Source of the DNA: Bacillus thuringiensis
GTDB taxonomy: Bacteria > Bacillota > Bacilli > Bacillales > Bacillaceae_G
NCBI RefSeq assembly: GCF_014932895.1
Contig: NZ_JACYOF010000009.1
Span: 62,001-126,000, forward strand
DNA length: 64,000 bases
Direction of reading: 5' to 3'
The stretch's first letter is position 1. Every line of letters starts with the position of its first letter. The translations under genes and the position numbers were made by a program. The notes below the pieces were generated by a model that did no database searches, had not been told where the DNA came from, and saw only the letters and a list, made by a program, of their open reading frames with translations. Of the stretch, positions 57,624 through 64,000 are shown piece by piece.

Positions 57624-57866
57624 TTATGTACAACATAATGTTACTTTATTTGTATCTTTTTCTCGAATTTTTAAATTTCCTCTTTCATCAATTTTATAAG
57701 GGATTTTATTATCCTCCAATTTCTTCAATAAATAATCATTTTCGTGTACATTTTTTTCCCAAATAATATATTCTTCATTTTTGGTATTATCATTGAAAAA
57801 TATAAATCCAACTAAACATAAAAATAAAATTATTAATAATGAAATTAAAATGTAAAGTTTTTTCAT
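57624..57866 (-). CDS. Small membrane-anchored protein (80 aa)
   Basis: MKKLYILISLLIILFLCLVG is a membrane or signal anchor, followed by a polar extracellular part (YIIWEKNVHENDYLLKKLED ... IREKDTNKVTLCCT). An AGAT-rich weak RBS. Function unknown. Confidence 0.5.
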   Translation of the reverse strand: MKKLYILISLLIILFLCLVGFIFFNDNTKNEEYIIWEKNVHENDYLLKKLEDNKIPYKIDERGNLKIREKDTNKVTLCCT

Positions 57867-57898
57867 GATTTGTCTATTCCTAATCTTTTATTTATAGG

Positions 57899-58009
57899 TT
57901 AGTCCATAATAACCATCCATCTGGTTGTCTTATATATTTTAGTAAACCATTTCTTTGCTAAAGGACCTTCAAACGAAAAATCAACTTGTAATGGATACCT
58001 CATTTTCAT
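57899..58009 (-). pseudogene. Compressed relic, possibly of a YdhR-like monooxygenase
   Basis: From the ATG, MKMRYPLQVDFSFEGPLAKK resembles the start of YdhR-type monooxygenases (LQVDFPxxGP), then skips to FTKIYKTTRWMVIMD and stops after 36 codons. GGAGTG upstream. Confidence 0.35.
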
Positions 58010-58155
58010 TCACTCCTATTTTCAATGTAAAGTTCAACAAGAATTTCTTTAATTTAATAGCTTCTAGATAAAACCTCCCTTAGTACAAAAAATTTCATCG
58101 CATTTTTTGTACCAAAACAGTATATATTTAAACATAATCTATTAGGAGGTTGATT

Positions 58156-58314
58156 ATGAGTAATTATTTAAAAATACAAGAAAGTGCTAAGCGTATAAAT
58201 GAATTGAGTAAGCATCAAAGAATATTAGAGCGTGAAAAAAATATATTAAAAAGTGAGCTTTATAGATTATTGAAGGAAAATAAAAGATATAAAGAGAATG
58301 TCCAAGGCATATGA
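58156..58314 (+). CDS. Small coiled-coil protein (52 aa)
   Basis: ATG 58156 is preceded by AGGAGG. MSNYLKIQESAKRINELSKH ... ILEREKNILKSELYRLLKEN: entirely helical, heptad-like. Function unknown. Confidence 0.55.
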   Translation: MSNYLKIQESAKRINELSKHQRILEREKNILKSELYRLLKENKRYKENVQGI

Positions 58315-58473
58315 GCATTGGACATTTAGTATCAGTTTTATTGGCAATTAGCAATTTATATACATTCCCTGTACTATTTTTGAAATCCAATAGATATTTC
58401 AATCCGTGTACTTCCAATAAACTTCATTAAATTTAAAGCTGCAAAAAGCATAATTCCTTTTCAGTCGTTTTCT

Positions 58474-58671
58474 TTATTTGTTAACTTTTTTTATTTTATT
58501 TACAAACAGACTTACGATGCCAATAACTATCAATAAATAACCAATTGGTAGTAAATAAAATGGTTCTACAAGAGTACCGTCCGCTGCGACTTTAGATCCA
58601 ATCATATTAAAGCTAACTAAACAACCCATCCCTAAGATAAAAGGTAGTAAAGATAAAATATATTTTTTCAT
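58474..58671 (-). CDS. DUF3955-family small membrane protein
   Basis: 65 aa; GGAGG upstream. MKKYILSLLPFILGMGCLVS and FNMIGSKVAADGTLVEPFYL with LLPIGYLLIVIGIVSLFVN: two membrane helices around the conserved GSxVxxDGTLVEPFxLLPIGY stretch of DUF3955. Function unknown. Confidence 0.75.
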   Translation of the reverse strand: MKKYILSLLPFILGMGCLVSFNMIGSKVAADGTLVEPFYLLPIGYLLIVIGIVSLFVNKIKKVNK

Positions 58672-58887
58672 TTCAAGTCCTCCGTTTGTAAACTTATTTA
58701 AGATTATAATTACTTTATAGTCAACATTTTAATCTTCTTATATAGTTTGTACTATTCAAATACATGACAAAGAGCTTACAAATTCGTAAGATATGGACGA
58801 GAAACTCTAAGTGTATGAAGTGTTTATGTTACCCACATCGATCCAATTAACTCAAGGTATATTTTTATACATAATGGGGTTCTCCTT

Positions 58888-59047
58888 GAACTACCCCTAC
58901 TTTCACTTCGTTTAGAAGTGGGGGCTTCCTAAGTAAAGAGTTCTATCGAACCCTAAATTTATTAAGCTAACCCTGCAGTCCTTGCGGTTAGAAGCCTTAT
59001 CGCTTCATTCTTTAGATTGATACTTGCGTTAATATCCCTATCAATCT
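58888..59047 (-). pseudogene. tnpB: tnpB C-terminal fragment with IS605-type right end
   Basis: Minus strand 59045-58962 reads DRDINASINLKNEAIRLLTA then RTAGLA and stop, the canonical TnpB C-terminus including its last catalytic Asp region. It is followed by the hairpin-bearing right end up to GGTAGTTCAAGG at 58888. The rest of tnpB is gone. Confidence 0.85.
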
Positions 59048-59120
59048 TCAAAAATTATACGAGTAAACAACAAATAAGAATGATATGTGAGAAAGTCTAG
59101 GGAAAAGGAGTGGAAAAATC

Positions 59121-59327
59121 TTGATACATCAATATGAGTTAAACTTTTCAGTGATGTATAGAGGTAAAGTAACAGACTCACAATCTACGATTATTCCAGC
59201 ACGGTCATTAGAGGAAGCAAATGAAAAATTACTATCTGAAGTAAAGCGACGATTAGGGAAATGTAGTATAGAAATTAATTCAAAAAGTTTATATCTTTCA
59301 GAAGATAGCCGATATACCATTAAATAA
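59121..59327 (+). CDS. Hypothetical 68-aa protein
   Basis: TTG 59121 with AAAAGGAG upstream. IHQYELNFSVMYRGKVTDSQ ... RSLEEANEKLLSEVKRRLGK: beta-alpha-beta small soluble domain. A terminator (AAAAAGGTTCCC..GGGGAACTTTTTT, 59335-59363) follows. Not recognised. Confidence 0.6.
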   Translation: MIHQYELNFSVMYRGKVTDSQSTIIPARSLEEANEKLLSEVKRRLGKCSIEINSKSLYLSEDSRYTIK

Positions 59328-59333
59328 GATAAT

Positions 59334-59365
59334 AAAAAGGTTCCCTTTTTGGGGAACTTTTTTAT
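59334..59365 (+). terminator. Terminator after 59121 gene
   Basis: AAAAAGGTTCCC-TTTTT-GGGGAACTTTTTT. Confidence 0.7.
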
Positions 59366-59916
59366 AGCAATCTCACAAAATAGAGGCATATATTGATTGA
59401 TTCCTTTTATATTTATAGTATCAATTTGACTATTTCTACAGAATGGTCCTCATAACAAGAATCATTTTCGTCTTTTAATAGATAAAAATTTGTTGTCTTC
59501 ATGTTTTGTAACTGTACAAACAAAGTAATATCTATTCGAGGAGTACCTCTTAAATAGAATTTTCACATGAAATTTTTCAAATTTATATAGATTTATTTAT
59601 GAGTTATTTGTATAGTTTAATTGCCTGTTATTTCTTTTAATTTATTTGTTTATATTATTTTTTTGAATGCTCCAGTAATGGAGCCTTTTTTATGTAATAA
59701 TTCATTTTCTGTACGTTAATAAGTTGATTCATATGAGCTTTACCTTCTTCAATTAAGGGTTCCGTCATATGCCCATCAACTTAATATTTTGGGGTATTCC
59801 CAAAACCTAAAAATGAGAATTATATACCTCTACAGTTATCTATAAGGATTTAGCTCATCTTCTTCATTTTAAGAATGTATTTCTTAATTTGATAGCGATG
59901 CGGTAGGTCCCTTCTT
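59366..59916. other. Intergenic region
   Basis: AT-rich, no gene. A short terminator-like AATGCTCCAGTAATGGAGCCTTTTTT occurs at about 59667-59692. Confidence 0.4.
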
Positions 59917-60009
59917 ATGAATGATTTAAAAGTATTTTGTGGGGAGCATAAAAATGTAGAAGAGACGATAGAAAAACTACAAAAAATGACGAGTAAATTT
60001 AAAGTTTAA
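59917..60009 (+). CDS. Small 30-aa ORF upstream of sensor kinase
   Basis: MNDLKVFCGEHKNVEETIEK ... KMTSKFKV. GGTAGG lies 9 bases upstream. May be a leader peptide or a fragment; low confidence. Confidence 0.3.
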   Translation: MNDLKVFCGEHKNVEETIEKLQKMTSKFKV

Positions 60010-60074
60010 TAACAGCTTACTTATTTTATATTTACCAAAGGCTGCGTATAAGAATTAGGGGAGTTAATAAAGAG

Positions 60075-61679
60075 ATGAAAAAAAGGAAAAAACTATGGGA
60101 TTTATGGAAAACAATCACATTATTGGTGTGTACAGTTGTAATTTTTTCTTTACTTGTGACAGATATACTAATTAGTCATAATGTAGAACGGGCAACGGAG
60201 GATAGCCAAGCAGAGAAAGCAAAAACGATTGCACGCATTGTTGCGAATGATTCAGCTGTAATCAATGGTTTAATAGGCAAAGAAGATACTTCTACAATCC
60301 AAACGTATACAAATAGGATATTAAAAAATACAGGTGTTCAATTTATTGTCGTTATGGACATGGACGGAATAAGAAAATCTCACCCGGATCCACAAAAAAT
60401 AGGTTATCATTTTATTGGAGGAGATGAGGGACCTGCATTGAAGGGACAGGAACATGTCTCACTGGCCAAAGGAACATTAGGGCTTTCTATGCGAGTATTT
60501 GTACCTGTTTTTGCTGACACAGGTAAGCAACTTGGTGCTGTCGCTGTTGGGATTTCAGCTGATAATGTAAAAGAGAGTGTGAAAAAAATTAGACATATTA
60601 TTTATGTCGGTGTTGGAGTTGGAATATTAGTTGGCATTATAGGGGCGATATTGCTAGCTAGACATATAAAGAAAAGTTTATTTGGTCTTGAACCGCATAG
60701 AATAGCAAAAATTCTTGAAGAAAGAAATGCGATGTTACTTTCGGTAAAAGAAGGTATTATTGCTGTAGATAAAGAGGCCAATGTCACTTTAATCAATAAT
60801 GAGGCCAAACGATTATTAAAGAAAATCGGAATCACGGAAGATTTTATCGGTAAAGATGTTGCATTGTATACGCCGAACTCGCGTATAAAAGAAGTGTTGA
60901 AAACAGGCGAGGCACAATTAAACGTAGAACAAAATATTTTTGGAATTACGATTGTTACAAACCGTGTTCCTGTATACGTAAAAGGAGAAATAGTTGGCGT
61001 GATTGCAACATTTCGTGATAAAACAGAGATTAGAAAATTAGCAGAAGAATTAACTGGTATTAGGCTATATGCGGAAGCTTTACGGGCACAATCTCATGAA
61101 TTTATGAATAAAATGCATGTCGTTTTAGGGCTTACACATATGAAACAGTATGAAGAATTACAGAAATATGTAAGTAGTATGGTATCAGAGCATCAATATG
61201 AAATTGGTGGGGTTATGAAAAGAATTAAAAGTCCAGTATTTGCTGGCTTTTTACTAGGTAAACTTAGCTATGCTAGAGAAAAAAATATAAAGTTAATTAT
61301 AAGCGAAGATTCGGATTTACCAGATATATATGATGAGAGTATCACCCATGAGCTTATTACGATTGTTGGGAATTTAATCAATAATGCATTAGACGCAGTA
61401 ATGAGTTGTGAGAAGAAACAGGTTGAAATGCGAATACACTATGGAGATGCATTAACGATAACAGTACAAGATACAGGGAGTGGAATACCAGAAGATAAGC
61501 TTGATAAATTATTTGCAAAAGGTTATTCCACAAAGGGAGATAATCGCGGTTATGGCTTGTATCTTGTAAAGGAAAGCACAGAGCGAATAAATGGAGAAAT
61601 TCATATCCATTCATCGATAGGAAAGGGAACAACGATAACAATTGAAATACCTAATAGTAGGGATGAGAGGCAAATATGA
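60075..61679 (+). CDS. CitA/DcuS-family sensor histidine kinase
   Basis: 534 aa; GGGGAG upstream. Two membrane helices (LLVCTVVIFSLLVTDILIS and YVGVGVGILVGIIGAILLAR) enclose a PDC-type ligand domain (NTGVQFIVVMDMDGIRKSHP). A PAS domain (about 215-310) follows. The H-box LRAQSHEFMNKMHVVLGLTH contains the phospho-His, followed by N-box NLINNALDAV and G-box DTGSGIPEDKL/GYGLYLVKE. This family senses C4-dicarboxylates or citrate. It overlaps its response regulator by 4 bp. No transporter gene is adjacent. Confidence 0.9.
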   Translation: MKKRKKLWDLWKTITLLVCTVVIFSLLVTDILISHNVERATEDSQAEKAKTIARIVANDSAVINGLIGKEDTSTIQTYTNRILKNTGVQFIVVMDMDGIRKSHPDPQKIGYHFIGGDEGPALKGQEHVSLAKGTLGLSMRVFVPVFADTGKQLGAVAVGISADNVKESVKKIRHIIYVGVGVGILVGIIGAILLARHIKKSLFGLEPHRIAKILEERNAMLLSVKEGIIAVDKEANVTLINNEAKRLLKKIGITEDFIGKDVALYTPNSRIKEVLKTGEAQLNVEQNIFGITIVTNRVPVYVKGEIVGVIATFRDKTEIRKLAEELTGIRLYAEALRAQSHEFMNKMHVVLGLTHMKQYEELQKYVSSMVSEHQYEIGGVMKRIKSPVFAGFLLGKLSYAREKNIKLIISEDSDLPDIYDESITHELITIVGNLINNALDAVMSCEKKQVEMRIHYGDALTITVQDTGSGIPEDKLDKLFAKGYSTKGDNRGYGLYLVKESTERINGEIHIHSSIGKGTTITIEIPNSRDERQI

Positions 61680-62383
61680 TTAAAGTATTAATTGTAGAAG
61701 ATGATCCGATGGTGGCAATGTTAAATACACATTATTTAGAGCAAGTAGGGGGATTTGAACTTGTCCGTGCTGTGCATTCAGTTAAAGAAGCAATAGAAGT
61801 ATTAGAGAAATCACCAGTAGATTTAGTATTACTTGATATTTTTATGCCTGAAGAGACCGGGTTTGAGCTTTTAATGCATATTCGACATCAAGAAAAAGAA
61901 ATTGATATTATGATGATTTCGGCCGTACATGACATGGGGAGTATCAAAAAAGCATTACAATATGGCGTAGTAGATTATTTAATTAAACCATTTACATTTG
62001 AACGATTTAAAGAGGCATTAACTATATATCGAGAAAAACTTACCTTTATGAAAGAACAACAAAAAATTAGTCAATCGGAATTAGATTCATTACTTTTACA
62101 AAAAGAAAAAAGAGAGTCTTTCGTTAAAAAAGAGCTTCCGAAAGGATTAACGAAACAAACATTGCAATTAATTTGGAAGAAAATCGAATTGCTTAATGGA
62201 CAAGCATTTACAACTGATGAAATGGCGCAATTAGTAGGAGTTTCAAGAGTGTCTATTCGAAAATATGTAATGTTTTTGACTGAAATCGGAGTATTAGAGA
62301 ATAAACTGGTGTATCAACATGCGGGAAGGCCTGTGAGCAAATTGAGATGTATTGATCAAAATAAATTAAGTATTTACGTATAA
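61676..62383 (+). CDS. CitB/DcuR-family response regulator
   Basis: 235 aa. Receiver domain with EDDP at residues 8-11, phospho-acceptor Asp in VDLVLLDIFMPEETGFE (about 54) and Lys in DYLIKPFTFERF. The C-terminal HTH is of the CitT/MalR type (FTTDEMAQLVGVSRVSIRKY). Start overlaps the kinase stop (ATGA). It should activate carboxylate uptake genes, probably located elsewhere. Confidence 0.9.
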   Translation: MIKVLIVEDDPMVAMLNTHYLEQVGGFELVRAVHSVKEAIEVLEKSPVDLVLLDIFMPEETGFELLMHIRHQEKEIDIMMISAVHDMGSIKKALQYGVVDYLIKPFTFERFKEALTIYREKLTFMKEQQKISQSELDSLLLQKEKRESFVKKELPKGLTKQTLQLIWKKIELLNGQAFTTDEMAQLVGVSRVSIRKYVMFLTEIGVLENKLVYQHAGRPVSKLRCIDQNKLSIYV

Positions 62384-62602
62384 ACGACTTGTTATAAGTC
62401 GCTTATACTTTTTTAAATTTTAAAAAAGTATATTGTTTCCATTCTTAAGTTTAGGGGAGTCACAGGGTTAAGGAAAAATCTAAAATCGTTATTGCCATAT
62501 ACATTTTCATTTGTAATTTTTTTGTTACCTTTAAATAAATTAGCTATATGTTAAAATGTTTATATTCCTCCTAATCAATTCATGTGATTAGGCGTGCCCT
62601 AT

Positions 62603-62633
62603 AAAGAGCCCTTATCTCCTAAGGGCTCTTTTC
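62603..62633. terminator. Strong bidirectional terminator
   Basis: AAAGAGCCCTTA-TCTCC-TAAGGGCTCTTT. It follows a second hairpin, CTAATCA-ATTCATG-TGATTAG (62570-62590). Confidence 0.75.
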
Positions 62634-63421
62634 ATTTTTCTACCCTATAAAGCAAGTTGAAATTCTATGATAAAACTTTTTATGCTTGCATATCCACAAA
62701 TCATCATCTTCAACATCAAATGCTTTGAAATCTCTCTTTAGGATATTAGGTACTATTCCCCAAAATATGTAAGGTATTTAGCGATTCTTACCAATGTTTA
62801 TAGCTATGTATTTTTTAAACAATTAAAATTGATTAACTATCTGTTTTTCGGTATTTATTCTTACAAAGGGCAAAGGTAAGTATTCATTAGTTCTTCGCCA
62901 AGATTCCCTAAATACAAAATATATTTATAGGGAATCCTGTAGAACCTTGCTATAACGATAATAAGGAAATACAGTCAATATATCTTAGCTATATGCTTGC
63001 AGCGCATCTGTACGATTAGCCAAAACAAAATAATAATTTCAAAATATTTTTACCATTCATTCCGAAAAAGTTACGCGACTTTTCTGAGCAAATACTAATA
63101 AACTTCAAGGTAAATTTTGTACATCAGATTCAATTCATGAATCTGATGTATTACCTAAACTTCGCCAACCAATTGGTAACCTTCTAAACTAGAGCGTACT
63201 AATCACACATCTTTTCTGGAGTTTCATTCCCCCTATATTTACATAAATTAATCCCTATGAGTATTCGTCCATTATCTGTAGAATTGTTTAAAAATCCTCC
63301 AACGATAACTATATGTTCAACTAAGTAATTATTTCATATTATGTAGTATATTTATCAATTTGTAGTTATTATAAATTGATAATTACTAAAAGTAAATGTT
63401 TTGTCGAGAAATGTCATTAAA

Positions 63422-63476
63422 AATACAATATCAATTATCTTTTTATAAAAATTACAAAAAGATAATTGATATTGTA
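63422..63476. repeat. Perfect long inverted repeat next to a transposon end
   Basis: AATACAATATCAATTATC plus TTTTT pairs perfectly with AAAAAGATAATTGATATTGTAT around an 11-base AT loop. Confidence 0.75.
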
Positions 63477-63511
63477 TGAAGATTATATTAATATCATTCG
63501 AGAATATAATA

Positions 63512-63549
63512 GGTACCGCCCGTATTTTTGAAAAAAACACGCTAGAAAA
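63512..63549 (+). mobile_element. Degenerate Tn4430-like terminal inverted repeat
   Basis: GGTACCGCCCGTATTTTTGA then AAAAAACACGCTAGAAAA resembles the end at 52265 and the Tn4430 consensus, with several changes. Oriented the same way as the 52265 end. Confidence 0.5.
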
Positions 63550-63876
63550 AAAGATAGCAAAATGGAGCGAATTACGTTTTAAATCCATTCCAATATTCAT
63601 GATTCTTTCGAATGGAATTATTGATATTCCAACGAAAAGGCAGGACCAGAATTCGCAATGGAAATTACAAAACAAGTACTTAATGAAACTACTAGATTAA
63701 CATAGGTGAGAAGGAGAACGACTTTTTAGAATATATCATCACTAGCCATTTGGAAAAGGCATAACCTTCTTACCAGGCTTCTCAAATCATGTTAGCGTGT
63801 AAAGAATCGATGTATGCTCTTTGTTTTTATCCTTTCTGGATCGTATATGAGAGCAGTAGAAAGGTGAGATAACAAA

Positions 63877-64000
63877 ATGAGTTTAATCAATCCACATTAT
63901 TTGCTTGTTGGCGGATGTTCGAAAAATAAAGTGTTACAGGCACATAAAAAAGCGAAAGAAATATTTAATCCGACGGATCGAATGAATAAATTAGTAAGTC
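63877..64000 (+). CDS. 5' end of an unidentified gene running off the window
   Basis: ATG 63877 has AAGGTGAG 8 bases upstream. MSLINPHYLLVGGCSKNKVL ... AKEIFNPTDRMNKLVS is open to the edge (41 codons). Not recognised. Confidence 0.5.
   Translation, partial: MSLINPHYLLVGGCSKNKVLQAHKKAKEIFNPTDRMNKLVS

Larger units (their letters stand above)
62384..63876. other. 1.5-kb region without supported genes
   Basis: Contains terminators (62603-62633) and several hairpins: GATTCCCTAAATA/TATTTATAGGGAATC (62901-62937), CATCAGATTC/GAATCTGATG (about 63122-63150). It also contains a 59-bp hairpin and a Tn4430-like end (63422-63549). A 74-codon frame at 63476 covers the transposon end and is not convincing. 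Appears to be decayed mobile sequence. Confidence 0.4.

Noticed and set aside
63476-63700. 74-codon frame near the right end
   Set aside because: Begins in a long hairpin and runs through a Tn4430-like end; no RBS, so probably accidental.

Overview
The window looks like part of a large conjugative plasmid from the Bacillus cereus group, most likely B. thuringiensis. The reasons are: low GC content; strong AGGAGG-type ribosome binding sites with many TTG/GTG starts; a perfect PlcR box; Tn4430-like inverted repeats; IS605/TnpB relics; a secreted Toxin_10-family (BinA/Cry35-like) protein; and a complete Gram-positive type IV secretion (T4SS) region. No rRNA or tRNA was seen. All family assignments come from reading the translated sequence; no database search was run.

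Layout. 0-6 kb is a maintenance region: the start of a ParM-like actin gene (minus strand), six copies of a 26-bp inverted-repeat site (GAACGCT-N12-AGCGTTC) around a RacA-like MerR/coiled-coil gene, a decayed tnpB, and a putative replication initiator with palindromes upstream. 6-9 kb is a control region: an AimR-like peptide receptor with an overlapping AimP-like pre-peptide gene (arbitrium-type signalling), a terminator, a 35-codon ORF and two divergent XRE regulators. 9-36 kb is the conjugation region. It starts with a split VirD4-like pair lacking a P-loop and a ~527-nt intergenic stretch closed by an 18-bp perfect terminal helix (candidate giant structured RNA). Then come a VirB2-like pilin, an EssB-like membrane protein, a lipoprotein with a huge PTEPEK/PTDPGK repeat, VirD4, VirB6/TrbL, PrgI, VirB4, a VirB1-like bifunctional muramidase/NlpC-P60 hydrolase, a VirB8-like protein, a candidate oriT with four direct repeats at exact 32-bp spacing, a ribbon-helix-helix accessory protein, a MobP-type relaxase, an ArdC/LtrC-like protein, a topB fragment, a toprim primase and a membrane-anchored Mrr-like nuclease.

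36-43 kb is a polymorphic toxin locus: a 977-aa secreted protein with cell-wall-binding repeats, SH3 domains, a pre-toxin domain and a colicin-E3-like tip; its immunity candidate; then a promoterless second toxin tip preceded by a >100-bp copy of the pre-toxin domain, with its own immunity candidate; and two broken copies of the Mrr-like gene. 43-49 kb holds small plasmid genes, an AbrB paralogue, a 732-aa secreted cell-wall-binding protein, the Toxin_10 gene and a DUF2975/XRE pair.

49-60 kb is mosaic: Tn3-family transposase relics, two tyrosine recombinases (one with an altered active site), a candidate bacteriocin precursor with a small membrane protein and a divergent LanP-like subtilase, TnpB-less IS605 elements and small membrane proteins. 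60-62.4 kb encodes a CitA/DcuS-type sensor kinase and its response regulator. The remainder is largely non-coding, with a Tn4430-like end and a gene running off the right edge.

Functionally, the plasmid combines self-transfer, a peptide-density sensor that could time a plasmid decision, and several secreted weapons (contact-type toxin, insecticidal-type protein, bacteriocin).
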